Shown one piece after another: positions 1-9,951 of a DNA stretch of 64,000 nt. Source of the stretch: Solirubrobacterales bacterium (GTDB taxonomy: Bacteria; Actinomycetota; Thermoleophilia; Solirubrobacterales; Solirubrobacteraceae); assembly GCA_025963965.1 (NCBI GenBank), contig JAOPZS010000134.1, positions 1 to 64,000 of the forward strand, written 5' to 3'. The position numbers and the translations under genes were made by a program. Every line of letters starts with the position of its first letter. The stretch's first letter is position 1. Under the pieces are notes generated by a model, which worked only from the letters and a program-made list of their open reading frames with translations, ran no database searches and was not told the origin of the DNA.

Positions 1-25
1 GACAGAGCTGATCCTGCGCTCGGCC

Positions 26-964
26 GTGCTGCGCACGGCGCTCCTGCCGAAGCTCGGGATCGTGCTCGAGCGCTGCGGCGCGCTGTTGCGCGGCGACCCG
101 TCGCAGGTCGCGACGGTCGAGCGTCTCGCCGCCAACGCACATGCGAACGGGGTTGCCGTCGAGGCGCGTGGGCCGGGCGAGCTGTTCGTACCCGGCGAGT
201 CGATCACAGACCCGGTCGCTTTCACGGAGGCGCTCGCCGACCGTGCTCGCGCGAGGGGGGCGGACGTGCGGCTCGGCGCGCCGGTGGCGGCGATCGGGCG
301 CGGCGAGAACGGCGGCGTGCGGGTCGAGCTGGCGAGCGGGGAACGGCTGCTCGTGCGCGGGGTCGCGAACTGCGCGGGGCTGTACGCCGACGAGCTCGCC
401 GCCAGCGCCGGACCGGCGCCGTTCGAGGTGTACCCGCGCAAGGGAGAGTTCCTCGTCTTCGAGCAGCCTGCCGAGCCGCTGCGCGAGATCCTGCTGCCGC
501 TTCCCTCCGCGGCGGGCAAGGGCGTGCTCGTGTTCCCGACGATCGACGGTCACGTGATCGCCGGGCCGACCGCGCGCGACCGCGCCGACAAGGGCGACTG
601 GCGCGTCGAGCCCGATGCCGGGGAGCTGATCCTCGAGAAGGCGCGTCGCATGTTCGCAGCGCTCGAGGGAGCCGAGCCGATCGCGGCCTACGCCGGGCTG
701 CGGCCCGCCGGGCGCGGCGCCAACTACGCGATCGCTCCCTCGACGGTCCTGCCCGCCCTCGTCAACGTGGGGGCGATCCGCTCGACCGGCCTCACGGCCG
801 CGCTCGGCATCGGCGAGCTCGTCGCCCGGCTGCTCGGCGGGGTCGCCGGGCTGCGTCTGCGCGAGACCCCGCGCGAGACCGCGCTGCCGGCGCGTACGCC
901 GGCGCCTCCCTGGTGGCAGCTCGCCGCGGAGCGCTCACGGCGGGCCGAGGAGGAGGGCGCGTGA
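26..964 (+). CDS. FAD-dependent oxidoreductase (glycerol-3-phosphate dehydrogenase-like), probably truncated at the 5' window edge
   Basis: ORF lacks the N-terminal dinucleotide-binding motif; contains GRGANYAIAPS...NVGAIRSTGLTAALGIGELVARLL typical of the GlpA/GlpD C-terminal part of the DAO fold; immediately followed by a FGGY kinase. Confidence 0.75.
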   Translation: MLRTALLPKLGIVLERCGALLRGDPSQVATVERLAANAHANGVAVEARGPGELFVPGESITDPVAFTEALADRARARGADVRLGAPVAAIGRGENGGVRVELASGERLLVRGVANCAGLYADELAASAGPAPFEVYPRKGEFLVFEQPAEPLREILLPLPSAAGKGVLVFPTIDGHVIAGPTARDRADKGDWRVEPDAGELILEKARRMFAALEGAEPIAAYAGLRPAGRGANYAIAPSTVLPALVNVGAIRSTGLTAALGIGELVARLLGGVAGLRLRETPRETALPARTPAPPWWQLAAERSRRAEEEGA

Positions 965-2451
965 GCCCGGCGCACGACGACACCGATGGCGAGCCGCTGC
1001 TGCTGGGCATCGACGAGGGCACGACGGCCGTCAAGGCGGCGCTGTTCGACCGGGCGCTCGAGCCGCTCGCCGAGGCGCGCCGCCCGGTCGCGACCTCCCA
1101 CCCCGGCCCTGGGCTCGTCGAGCAGGACGGGCAGGCCGTGCTCGAGGCGGTGCTGGACTCCGTCGCCGAGGTGCTCGAGGCCGCCCCGGCGAAGGCCGCG
1201 GTGTTCGCCGGACTCGCCCACCAGGGAGAGTCGGTGCTGGCATGGGAGGCCGGCGAGCCCCAGCCGCTCACGCCGATCGTCGTATGGCAGGACAAGCGCC
1301 AGGAGGGGTTGCTCGAGCGGATCGACCCGACCGTGCCGGCGCGCTCAGGGCTACCGCTGGACCCGTACTTCTCGGCCGGCAAGCTCGCCTGGCTGCTCAG
1401 CCACGACGCTGCTGTCGCGCGGGCGGCCGAACGGGGGACCCTGCGCCTCGGCACGGTCGACGCGTTCATCGCCGATCGCCTCGGCGGAGGCTTCGCGACG
1501 GACCTCTCGACCGCGTCGCGCACACAGCTGCTGGCGCTCGGCGGACGCGACTGGGACGAGCAGCTGCTCGCCGCGTTCGGCATCCGCCGCCGGTGGCTGC
1601 CACGTGCGGGCCCCACCTACGGGCGGCTGGGGCGACTTCGCAGTGGCCGCTGGAGCCACGAGCTGCAGCTGAGCGCCCAGGTGGTCGACCAGCAGGCTGC
1701 CCTGGCCGGCTCGGGAGCAGTGCGTCCGGGGGAAGCGAAGGCGACCTACGGGACCGGCGTTTTCGTGCTCGCCCGGACCGACCGGCTCGCGCGCGCCGAG
1801 GGCCTCCTGCCCACCGTCGCCTGGGCCGCCCCGGGCGAGGACGGCGGCATCGGCGCGGTCGCGTACGCGCTCGACGGCGGCGTGTTCACGGCGGGCGCCC
1901 TGCTCGAGTGGCTGGCGGGCGGTCTCGGCCTCGCCGCCGACGTGCCGGAGCTGACGCGCGCGGCGGCGGAGGCACCCGACAGCGGCGGCGTGATGGTCCT
2001 GCCGGCGCTCGCCGGGCTCGGAGCGCCGTGGTGGCAGCCGGGCGCGCGCGGCGTGATCGCCGGACTGCACGGGGCAACCCGGCCCGGACAGATCGCACGG
2101 GCGGCGCTGGAGGGGATCGCATGGCGGGTGGCGGACATCGTCGAGGCAATGGCCGCCCACGCGCCGATCGAGACGCTGCACGTCGACGGCGGGCTGAGCA
2201 ACGACGAGACGCTGCTCCAGATCCAGTCCGACGTGCTCGGACTCCCGCTGTCCGTCGGCCGCGCCGACACGACCGTGCTGGGCGCCGCGATGCTCGCCGG
2301 CGTCGGCAGCGGGATCTTCGAGAGCGTGCACCAGGCCGCGATCGGGCTGGGGCCCGTGCGGACGGTGCTGCCCAGGATCGGAGCGGACGAGCGCGAGCAG
2401 GCGCGTCGGCGCTGGCGCGGGTTCCTGGCGGGCGCCTCTGTGCTCCCCTAG
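961..2451 (+). CDS. FGGY-family carbohydrate kinase (glycerol kinase-like)
   Basis: LLGIDEGTTAVKAALFD, VVWQDKR, HVDGGLSNDETLLQIQSDVLGLPL; GTG start at 961 overlaps the upstream stop. Confidence 0.88.
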   Translation: MSPAHDDTDGEPLLLGIDEGTTAVKAALFDRALEPLAEARRPVATSHPGPGLVEQDGQAVLEAVLDSVAEVLEAAPAKAAVFAGLAHQGESVLAWEAGEPQPLTPIVVWQDKRQEGLLERIDPTVPARSGLPLDPYFSAGKLAWLLSHDAAVARAAERGTLRLGTVDAFIADRLGGGFATDLSTASRTQLLALGGRDWDEQLLAAFGIRRRWLPRAGPTYGRLGRLRSGRWSHELQLSAQVVDQQAALAGSGAVRPGEAKATYGTGVFVLARTDRLARAEGLLPTVAWAAPGEDGGIGAVAYALDGGVFTAGALLEWLAGGLGLAADVPELTRAAAEAPDSGGVMVLPALAGLGAPWWQPGARGVIAGLHGATRPGQIARAALEGIAWRVADIVEAMAAHAPIETLHVDGGLSNDETLLQIQSDVLGLPLSVGRADTTVLGAAMLAGVGSGIFESVHQAAIGLGPVRTVLPRIGADEREQARRRWRGFLAGASVLP

Positions 2452-2499
2452 CACCGGGCGCCCGAGGGCCGCGCCCGGCGGCCGGGAATGGTGCGCAGC

Positions 2500-3753
2500 T
2501 CAGCCGATGCGGGCGTCGTAGCCGCCAACGGCGAGCACGCCGAGCACCTCCTCGGTGTGGCCGGGTCCGCGCGTCTCGAGCGTCAGCTCGACGGCGGTCT
2601 CGCGCACGTGCAGCGGCACGGCTTCGCGCAGGTGCTCGACGCTGACGACATTGGCACGCGCCGTGGCGATCAGGCCGAGCAGCTCCGCAAGGCCCCCGGG
2701 GCGGTCGGGCACACGGGTGAAGATCCGAACGCGGCGCCCCTCTGCGGCTTCGTGGCGCAGCAGCAGCGAGGCGAACAGGCCGCTGTCGACATTGCCACCC
2801 GAGACGATCGCGACGGTCGTGCCGGCGACCGGGGCGAGCCGGCCGCTCAGCAGCGCGGCCACGGCGATCGCTCCGGCGCCCTCGGCGACGAGCTTCGCGC
2901 GCTCGGCGAGGAACACCATCGCATCGGCGATCTGATCCTCCTCGGCGACGATGAGGTCGTCCAGCAGCTCGCGCAGCAGCGGCAGCGTGAGCCTGCCCGG
3001 TTGCTTGACGGCGACGCCGTCGGCGATCGTCATCGCGCTCGAGTGCTGCACCGGCTCACCGGCGAGCGCGGCGACATAGGGAGCGCACGCCGCCGCCTGC
3101 ACGCCGACCAGGAGCGCGTCGCTACCGGCGCGTCGCAGGGCGATGCCGATGCCGCTGGCGAGGCCCCCTCCTCCGACCGGGACCACCACCCGAGCCAGGT
3201 CCGGCACGTCCTCGAGCAGCTCCATCCCGAGCGTCGCCTGCCCGGCGATCACGTCGATGTCGTCGAACGGATGTACGAATGCCGCCCCCGTCTCCTCGGC
3301 GAGCCGCAGCGCCTGCTCGAGCGCGTCGTCGACGGAGGCGCCCTCGAGGCGCACGCGGGCACCGAGCTCCTCCGCCGCCAGCACCTTCGAGACCGTGGCG
3401 TCGCGAGGCATGAACACGTCGCAGCCGACGCCGCGCAAGCGCGCCGCCTCGGCCACGGCCCGGGCGTGGTTGCCGGCGCTGGCCGTGACCAGCCCGCGCT
3501 CCGCTGACGCGCCGAGCGCGGCGACGCGGCTGAGCGCGCCGCGCAGCTTGAACGAACCCGTCAACTGCAGGCACTCCGCCTTCAGCGAGACCGCCGCGCC
3601 GATTCCCTGACCGAGATCCGGGCAGGCGATCGTCGGCGTCCTCGCGACGGCGCCCTCGACGGCACGTGCTGCCGCCTGCAGGTCGGCCGCGCCGATCAGC
3701 TGCTGCACGGTGGCGTCCCACTCAGAATCGCCTGGGGCTTCCACGCCGGTCAT
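2500..3753 (-). CDS. ilvA: threonine dehydratase / ammonia-lyase with C-terminal ACT-like region
   Basis: PLP motif GSFKLRGALSR, ASAGNHARAVAEAA, VPVGGGGLASGIG; C-terminal regulatory segment. Confidence 0.9.
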   Translation of the reverse strand: MTGVEAPGDSEWDATVQQLIGAADLQAAARAVEGAVARTPTIACPDLGQGIGAAVSLKAECLQLTGSFKLRGALSRVAALGASAERGLVTASAGNHARAVAEAARLRGVGCDVFMPRDATVSKVLAAEELGARVRLEGASVDDALEQALRLAEETGAAFVHPFDDIDVIAGQATLGMELLEDVPDLARVVVPVGGGGLASGIGIALRRAGSDALLVGVQAAACAPYVAALAGEPVQHSSAMTIADGVAVKQPGRLTLPLLRELLDDLIVAEEDQIADAMVFLAERAKLVAEGAGAIAVAALLSGRLAPVAGTTVAIVSGGNVDSGLFASLLLRHEAAEGRRVRIFTRVPDRPGGLAELLGLIATARANVVSVEHLREAVPLHVRETAVELTLETRGPGHTEEVLGVLAVGGYDARIG

Positions 3754-3773
3754 GGCAATTGAAGGTATAGGTT

Positions 3774-4703
3774 GTGTGCCTTATCGAGCAACGGGGAGTC
3801 GGAGCGGTGGGTGACCTGAACGACATCCTGCACGACCTGGAGCGCTCCTTGGGAGTGCTCGGCGGAGATCCGTCCCCTCTTGAGGGCGGCATCACCAACC
3901 GCAACTACAGGGTTCGCTTCGGCGACGACGAGTACGTCGTGCGGCTGCACGGCAAGGACACCGACCTGCTCGGCATCAGTCGCGAGGCGGAGCGCCTGGC
4001 GAACTCGGCGGCTGCCGGCCTCGGGATCGCGCCGGCGGTCGCGGGTACGTTCGACGGCGGCCTCGTCACGCGGTTTCTCGCCTGCGCGCCGCTTGGCTCG
4101 GAGCAGATCGCCGCCCGCGCCGAGGAGGTCGCGCTCGCGCTGCGCGCTTTTCATGAGGCAGCGGTCGCGCTGCCGGTGAACTTCTGGGTCCCCGACCTGC
4201 TCGAGGAGTACGCGGGGATCATCGCCGCAAGGGGAGTCATCGCTCCGCCCGAGTACGGCGAGGCGCGAGAGCTGGCCGCGCGGATCGCGGCCGCCCTGCC
4301 GGTGCGTGCGCTGCGACCGTGCCACAACGACCTGCTGCCGGGGAATCTCGTGCGCGAGCGAACCGCCGACCGCATCATGATCGTCGACTGGGAGTACGCG
4401 GGCATGGGCCATCCGTGCTTCGACCTCGGCAACCTATCGGTCAACAACGGCTTCGTGGACTCCGTGGATGAGCGCCTGCTCAGGGCCTACCACGGGGCCG
4501 CGCCCACGCGGGGGCAGTGCGCGACGCTGAAGCTGATGCGTGTGCTCTCCGACGTTCGCGAGGCGGCCTGGGGTGTGATGCAGGGCTGCGTCTCGGATCT
4601 GGACTTCGACTTCGACGGGTACGCCGAGCGGCATTTCGCGCGGCTTCGGTCGGCTATCGCCGGCGGCCGGCTCGGCGACTGGCTGGCGGCGGCGGAGGCC
4701 TGA
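3774..4703 (+). CDS. phosphotransferase of the APH/choline-ethanolamine kinase family (true start possibly GTG 3807)
   Basis: GGITNRNYRVRFGDDEYVVRLHGKDTDLLGI; HNDLLPGNLV; IVDWEYAGMGHPCFDLGNLS. Confidence 0.85.
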   Translation: MCLIEQRGVGAVGDLNDILHDLERSLGVLGGDPSPLEGGITNRNYRVRFGDDEYVVRLHGKDTDLLGISREAERLANSAAAGLGIAPAVAGTFDGGLVTRFLACAPLGSEQIAARAEEVALALRAFHEAAVALPVNFWVPDLLEEYAGIIAARGVIAPPEYGEARELAARIAAALPVRALRPCHNDLLPGNLVRERTADRIMIVDWEYAGMGHPCFDLGNLSVNNGFVDSVDERLLRAYHGAAPTRGQCATLKLMRVLSDVREAAWGVMQGCVSDLDFDFDGYAERHFARLRSAIAGGRLGDWLAAAEA

Positions 4704-4706
4704 GCG

Positions 4707-7205
4707 GTGGTCCGTCCCCGCGAGCTCCCCGCCCGCGCCCGCGTCGTGATCATCGGCGGCGGCGTCGGCGGCGCGGCGATCGCCTACCACCTGGCGCAGC
4801 TCGGGGAGCGCGACGTCGTGCTGCTCGACCGCGACGAGCTGACGAGCGGCTCCACCTTCCACTCGGCCGGCCTGGTCGGGCAGCTGCGCTCCAGCCTGCC
4901 GCTGACGCACATGATGATGGACTCGGTCGAGCTCTACCGGACACTTGACTGCGGCTGGGTCGAGTGCGGCGGCATCCGCCTCGCCTGCACCGAGGAGCGC
5001 GAGCAGGAGGTGCTCCGGCAGGTCGCCTGGGCGCGCACGTTCGGGCTGGCGCTCGAGCTGATCTCGCCGGCGCAGGCGCAGGAGATGTTCCCGCTGATGT
5101 CGAGCGACGGCGTGCGCTGCGGGTCCTATCTCGCGACCGACGGGTACCTCGACCCGTCGCTGCTGACGACGGCGCTGGCCGACGGGGCGCGGGAGGGCGG
5201 GGCGCGCATCTTCACCCATACGCGCGTCACCGCGATCGACCTCGATGAACCGTCCCCCGGCCGCCAACGGGTACGCGGCGTGCAGACCGAGTGGGGACCG
5301 ATCGAGGCCGAGGTCGTCGTCAACGCCGGCGGCATGTTCGCGGCGGAGATCGGGCGCATGGCCGGCGTGCGCGTCCCGATCGTGCCGTTCGCCCACGAGT
5401 ACCTCGTCACGCAGCCGTTCCGCGACCGCACGCGGGACGGGGAGATAGAGCACCTGCCGACGCTGCGCGACCCGGACCTGCTGATCTACTTCCGCGAGGA
5501 GGGCGGTGGGCTGATCATGGGCGGCTACGAGCGCCGCTCGGCGCCGTGGGCGCTCGATCAGCACCTGCTCGACGCGATCCCGCCCGACTTCAACGGCAGG
5601 CTGCTCGAAGAGGACTGGCCCCGCTTCGAGGAGATCGCGGCGAACTCCCGGCAGCGGGTGCCGGCGATGGACGAGATCACCGTCACACGGCTGATCAACG
5701 GCCCGGAGGCGTTCACGCCGGACAACGAGTTCTGCCTCGGCGAGAGCGAGGTCGCCGGATTCTTCGTCGCGGCCGGCTTCTGCGCGCACGGCCTGGCCGG
5801 CGCGGGCGGGGTCGGCAAGGCGATGGCCGAGTGGATCCTCGGCGGCGAGCCCGGGCAGGACATGTGGGAGATGGACATCAGGCGCTTCGGCCCGCATTAC
5901 CGCTCGCCGTCGTACACGCTTGCGCGCACGCGCGAGGTCTACGAGACCTACTACGACATCCGCTACCCCGGACACGAGCGTCTCGCCGGGCGTCCACTGC
6001 GCACGTCGAGCGCGTACCCGTGGCATGCCGCGCACGGTGCGGCGTTCGGTGAGAAGTCCGGCTGGGAGCGAGTCAACTGGTACGAGTCCAACGCACCGGC
6101 GGGCCAGGAGGCGCTGCGCCCCCGCGGCTGGGCCGGGATGCACTGGTCGCCGGCGATCGGCGCCGAGCACCTCGCCACGCGCGAGCGCGCCGGCCTGTTC
6201 GACGAGTCGTCCTTCGCGAAGCTCGAGGTCGCCGGTCCGGGCGCGGCGAGCTTTCTGGAACTCCTCTGCGACAACCGCGTCGCGGGCGAAGTCGGCGCGA
6301 TCACCTACACGCAGATGCTCAACCGCCGCGGCGGCATCGAGTGCGACTTCACGGTCACGCGCGTCGAGCCGGAGCTGTTCTCGATCGTCACGGGCACGGC
6401 CTTCGGCAACCACGACCTGAGCTGGATCCGCCGGCACGCGCCGAGCGACGCCAGCGTGCGCTGCAGCGACGTGACGGCTCGGTGGGCCTGCTTCGGCCTG
6501 TGGGGCCCGAGCGCCGGCGAGATCCTCGCGCCGCTGACCCCCGACCGGCTCGACTTCCCCTACATGAGCATGCGCGACCTGACCGTCGGCGATGTCCCCG
6601 TTCGGGCGCTCCGCGTGACGTTCGTCGGGGAGCTCGGCTGGGAGCTGTACTGCCCGACTGAGTACGGCGCCGCCCTGTGGCACACGCTGTGGGAGGGAGG
6701 GCGCGAGCATGGGCTCGTCGCGGGGGGCTACAAGGCGATCGACTCGATGCGCCTGGAGAAGGGCTACCGCGTCTGGGCCGCGGACATCACCCCCGACGAG
6801 ACACCGATGGAGGCGGGGCTCGGCTTCTGCGTGAAGAGCGACGGCGGCTTCATCGGCGCCGATGCGCTCGGCGACGGTGTGCCGGCTACGCCACGGCGAA
6901 GGCTGCGCTGCCTGGTGCTCGAGGACCCGCGCTCGGTAGCGCTCGGCAACGAGCCCGTGCGCGTCGGCGGCACCGTGGTCGGGCGCGTCACCAGCGGCGG
7001 CTACGGCTACTCGGTCGAGCGCTCGATCGCGTACGCCTACCTACCGGCCGAGGTCGAGACGGGCGCGGCCGTCGAGATCGACATCTTCGGGCGCTGGGTG
7101 CCCGGCGAGGTGACGCGCGAGCCGTTGTTCGATCCAAAGGGCGAGCGCGTTCGAGCCGTCATCGGGGACGCGCGAGACGCGGCCGATCGCGCTTCATCCG
7201 CCTGA
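4707..7205 (+). CDS. FAD-dependent oxidoreductase fused to a GcvT/aminomethyltransferase domain (dimethylglycine/sarcosine dehydrogenase-like)
   Basis: N-terminal VVIIGGGVGGAAIAYHLAQLG; C-terminal GcvT-like VTFVGELGWELYCPTEYGAALW...GYKAIDSMRLEKGYR. Confidence 0.9.
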   Translation: MVRPRELPARARVVIIGGGVGGAAIAYHLAQLGERDVVLLDRDELTSGSTFHSAGLVGQLRSSLPLTHMMMDSVELYRTLDCGWVECGGIRLACTEEREQEVLRQVAWARTFGLALELISPAQAQEMFPLMSSDGVRCGSYLATDGYLDPSLLTTALADGAREGGARIFTHTRVTAIDLDEPSPGRQRVRGVQTEWGPIEAEVVVNAGGMFAAEIGRMAGVRVPIVPFAHEYLVTQPFRDRTRDGEIEHLPTLRDPDLLIYFREEGGGLIMGGYERRSAPWALDQHLLDAIPPDFNGRLLEEDWPRFEEIAANSRQRVPAMDEITVTRLINGPEAFTPDNEFCLGESEVAGFFVAAGFCAHGLAGAGGVGKAMAEWILGGEPGQDMWEMDIRRFGPHYRSPSYTLARTREVYETYYDIRYPGHERLAGRPLRTSSAYPWHAAHGAAFGEKSGWERVNWYESNAPAGQEALRPRGWAGMHWSPAIGAEHLATRERAGLFDESSFAKLEVAGPGAASFLELLCDNRVAGEVGAITYTQMLNRRGGIECDFTVTRVEPELFSIVTGTAFGNHDLSWIRRHAPSDASVRCSDVTARWACFGLWGPSAGEILAPLTPDRLDFPYMSMRDLTVGDVPVRALRVTFVGELGWELYCPTEYGAALWHTLWEGGREHGLVAGGYKAIDSMRLEKGYRVWAADITPDETPMEAGLGFCVKSDGGFIGADALGDGVPATPRRRLRCLVLEDPRSVALGNEPVRVGGTVVGRVTSGGYGYSVERSIAYAYLPAEVETGAAVEIDIFGRWVPGEVTREPLFDPKGERVRAVIGDARDAADRASSA

Positions 7206-7256
7206 ACGAGCCGCCGTCCCGAGCCCCTCGGGCGGGGCGTCTCGAGCGAACTCGGC

Positions 7257-7286
7257 TTGATCAAAGGGCACCATTGGGAGTATGTT
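7257..7286 (+). promoter_or_regulatory. candidate promoter TTGATC-N18-TATGTT upstream of the phospholipase C gene, with an inverted repeat AAAGGGCA-N15-TGCCCTTT (7263-7293) across the -10
   Basis: read directly from sequence. Confidence 0.5.
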
Positions 7287-7386
7287 GCCCTTTACACGGC
7301 GGGAGGGGTCTGGGGAGTCACAAGCTGCCCGTCGCATTTCAATCGAGGGGCGGTCGAGGCGGCCGCGACGAGGAGAGGGGTCGGGA

Positions 7387-8853
7387 ATGGATTCGGGACT
7401 GACACGCCGGCAGGTGCTGCAGGCGGGTATCGCGGCGGGTGCCGTCGCGCTGAGCAGCGATCCGCTGGTGCAGCTGGCCAGCGCCGCGGCGACACCGCCG
7501 CCGGGCAAACTGTCGGACATCGAGCACGTGATCATCCTGATCCAGGAGAACCGCTCGTTCGATCACTACTTCGGCACCTACAGCGGCGTCGAGGGCTTCG
7601 GCAGCCCGGGCGCGAAAGCCGTCTACGAACAGGAAGGCTATCCCGCCGAAGGCTTCGAAAACAAGCTGCTCCCGTTCCACCTGGAAACGAACAACGTCGC
7701 GCAGTGCTTCCCTGACATCACTCACAGCTGGCAGCCCCAGCACCGCAGCTGGAACAACGGCGCGATGGACGAATTCGTGCGCACGCACCTGGAAAAGGAC
7801 GGCTCGCAGGCGGGGCCCGCGACGATGGGCTACCACGAGAAAGCCGACATCCCGTTCTACCACGCGCTCGCCAACGCGTTCACGCTGTGCGACCACTACC
7901 ACTGCTCGGTGCTCGGGCCAACGGACCCGAACCGCCTGTACTCGATGACGGGCACGATCGACCCGGGCGGGGCCAACGGAGGACCGCTCCTGGAGACGCT
8001 GGAGAAAGGCGATCCGCGCGCCTCGGGCAAGTTCACGTGGGAGACGATGCCGGAGGCATTGACGACCGCGGGCATCTCATGGAAGGTCTACGACGGGCCC
8101 ACCCTCGGCTTCGAGGACAACCCGCTGGAGTACTTCAAAAACTTCAAGACCGACCCGGCGCTCGCGAGCAAAGCGTTCGCGAACAGCTATCCGAAATCGT
8201 TCAAGCACGACCTCAATCACGGCGAACTGCCGCAGGTCTCGTGGATCAACACCTCAGCCGCCGAAACCGAGCACCCCGGCAACTCGAGCGCGAAGATCGG
8301 CGAGGCCGTCGTCGCGGATCTGCTCAAACGGGTGATGGGCCACAAATCGACGTGGGAAAAAACGGCGATCCTGATCACGTGGGACGAGAACGGCGGCTTC
8401 TTCGATCACGTCGCACCGCCGGCGCCGCCCCTGGAAACCGCCGGGGAGTACCTGACGGCTCCGGACATCACGAACAACTCGGGCGGGGTCAAAGGCCCGA
8501 TCGGGCTCGGCTTCCGCGTGCCGATGCTCGTCGTCTCGCCGTTCAGCCGCGGCGGGCTGGTCTCCTCGCAGGTCTACGACCACACCTCGATGCTGCGCTT
8601 CCTCGAGACGCGCTTCGGCGTCGAAGTGCCGAACCTCAGCGCGTGGCGGCGTGAAACCACCAATGACCTGACCGGGGCGTTCAACTTCGCCGCGCCGCCG
8701 ATCTTCAAGAAGCCCAAGGGGCTGCCGAAGGTCGAATTCGTCGGCGGCGAAGGCGGGGAAGGCGGCTGCACGGCGAAAGCGCCGGTCACCGTTCCGCCGA
8801 ACTCGCAGCCCGTGCAGGAACCGGGCACCCGCGGGACCCCCAGCGGCATCTGA
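7387..8853 (+). CDS. phospholipase C / acid phosphatase family phosphoesterase, probable TAT export
   Basis: TRRQVLQAGIAAGAVAL signal; HVIILIQENRSFDHYFGTYSGVEGFG; TWDENGGFFDHVAPP. Confidence 0.92.
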   Translation: MDSGLTRRQVLQAGIAAGAVALSSDPLVQLASAAATPPPGKLSDIEHVIILIQENRSFDHYFGTYSGVEGFGSPGAKAVYEQEGYPAEGFENKLLPFHLETNNVAQCFPDITHSWQPQHRSWNNGAMDEFVRTHLEKDGSQAGPATMGYHEKADIPFYHALANAFTLCDHYHCSVLGPTDPNRLYSMTGTIDPGGANGGPLLETLEKGDPRASGKFTWETMPEALTTAGISWKVYDGPTLGFEDNPLEYFKNFKTDPALASKAFANSYPKSFKHDLNHGELPQVSWINTSAAETEHPGNSSAKIGEAVVADLLKRVMGHKSTWEKTAILITWDENGGFFDHVAPPAPPLETAGEYLTAPDITNNSGGVKGPIGLGFRVPMLVVSPFSRGGLVSSQVYDHTSMLRFLETRFGVEVPNLSAWRRETTNDLTGAFNFAAPPIFKKPKGLPKVEFVGGEGGEGGCTAKAPVTVPPNSQPVQEPGTRGTPSGI

Positions 8854-8864
8854 GCTGCGCCGGG

Positions 8865-8898
8865 GCGGGGCCTCTAGTCGACGGCGACGAGGCCCCGC
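8865..8898. terminator. candidate bidirectional terminator hairpin GCGGGGCCTC-N14-GAGGCCCCGC between convergent genes
   Basis: perfect 10-bp inverted repeat spanning the convergent 3' ends. Confidence 0.55.
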
Positions 8899-9203
8899 GC
8901 CGGATCCAGCCGGAGCGTCGCGGCGACGGTGTGGAACAGCGCGTCAGCCGGCGCGGCGAGCATCGGCACGAGCGCGCCCATGAACGTGCCCGTGTGCGGC
9001 TGGGAGAAGTGGCTCTGCAGCGCCTCGTCGTCGCGCCACTCCTCGATGAAGACGTACCGGTTCGGCTGCTCGAGATCCTCATAGACGCGATAGCCGATAC
9101 AGCCGTCGTCCTCGCGCGAGGCCGCGCACATCGCCCCGGCGACCGCCAGGAACTCCTCACGGCGCTCCGCCGGTATCTGCACGCGCCCCGTGACGACGAT
9201 CAT
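8874..9203 (-). CDS. antibiotic biosynthesis monooxygenase (ABM) domain protein
   Basis: MIVVTGRVQIPAERREEFLAVA...CIGYRVYEDLEQPNRYVFIEEWRDDEALQSHFSQPH. Confidence 0.9.
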   Translation of the reverse strand: MIVVTGRVQIPAERREEFLAVAGAMCAASREDDGCIGYRVYEDLEQPNRYVFIEEWRDDEALQSHFSQPHTGTFMGALVPMLAAPADALFHTVAATLRLDPARGLVAVD

Positions 9204-9209
9204 CTTCCG

Positions 9210-9215
9210 ATCCTA
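9210..9215 (-). promoter_or_regulatory. -10-like TAGGAT, 6 nt upstream of the ABM start codon (leaderless candidate)
   Basis: minus strand TAGGAT-cggaag-ATG. Confidence 0.5.
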
Positions 9216-9291
9216 TCCGCATGTGGCTAGGCTGGAAGGTGAACTTAAGAACGCCCGCCCGACGGGCGCGACGAACAGGAGAATGACGAGG

Positions 9292-9951
9292 ATGTCCCTA
9301 TCACTTGGCGACACGGCGCCTGACTTCGAGGCGGACACGACCGAGGGCAGGATCAAATTCCACGACTGGATCGGCGACTCGTGGGCGGTGCTGTTCAGCC
9401 ACCCGAAGGACTTCACGCCGGTCTGCACCACCGAGCTCGGGTACATGGCGTCGATCAAGCCGGAGTTCGACCGGCGCGGCGTGAAGATCATCGGCCTGTC
9501 GGTCGATCCGACCGACCGCCATGCGGAGTGGGCGAAGGACATCGAGGAGACGCAGGGCACCGCCCCGAACTACCCGATCATCAGCGACGCCGACTACAAC
9601 GTCTCGAAGCTCTACGGGATGCTGCCCGGTGGCACCGAGGGCGACCCGTTGACGCGCACTCCCGCCGACAACCAGACGGTGCGCAACGTGTTCGTGATCG
9701 GCCCCGACAAGAAGGTCAAGCTGATCCTCGTCTACCCGATGACGACGGGGCGGAACTTCGACGAGGTGCTCCGCGTGATCGACTCGCTGCAGCTGACCGC
9801 AAAGCACAAAGTCGCGACGCCCGCCCAGTGGAAAGACGGCGATGACGTGATCATCGCGGGCTCGGTCACCGACGAGCAGGCCAAAGACCTCTACCCCGAT
9901 GGGTGGGAATCACCGCGCCCCTACATCCGGATCGTGCATCAGCCGAAGTGA
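9292..9951 (+). CDS. peroxiredoxin, 1-Cys (Prx6-like)
   Basis: SHPKDFTPVCTTELGYMA; LTRTPADNQTVRNVFVIGPDKKVKLILVYPMTTGRNFDEVLRVIDSLQ. Confidence 0.93.
   Translation: MSLSLGDTAPDFEADTTEGRIKFHDWIGDSWAVLFSHPKDFTPVCTTELGYMASIKPEFDRRGVKIIGLSVDPTDRHAEWAKDIEETQGTAPNYPIISDADYNVSKLYGMLPGGTEGDPLTRTPADNQTVRNVFVIGPDKKVKLILVYPMTTGRNFDEVLRVIDSLQLTAKHKVATPAQWKDGDDVIIAGSVTDEQAKDLYPDGWESPRPYIRIVHQPK

Noticed and set aside
1242-2645. 467-aa plus-strand ORF overlapping the FGGY kinase
   Set aside because: Alternate frame of a well supported gene, Arg-rich shadow ORF
4434-6710. 758-aa minus-strand ORF
   Set aside because: Antisense to the FAD-GcvT oxidoreductase; Arg/Ala/Gly/His-rich composition with no recognisable motif, typical of high-GC shadow ORFs
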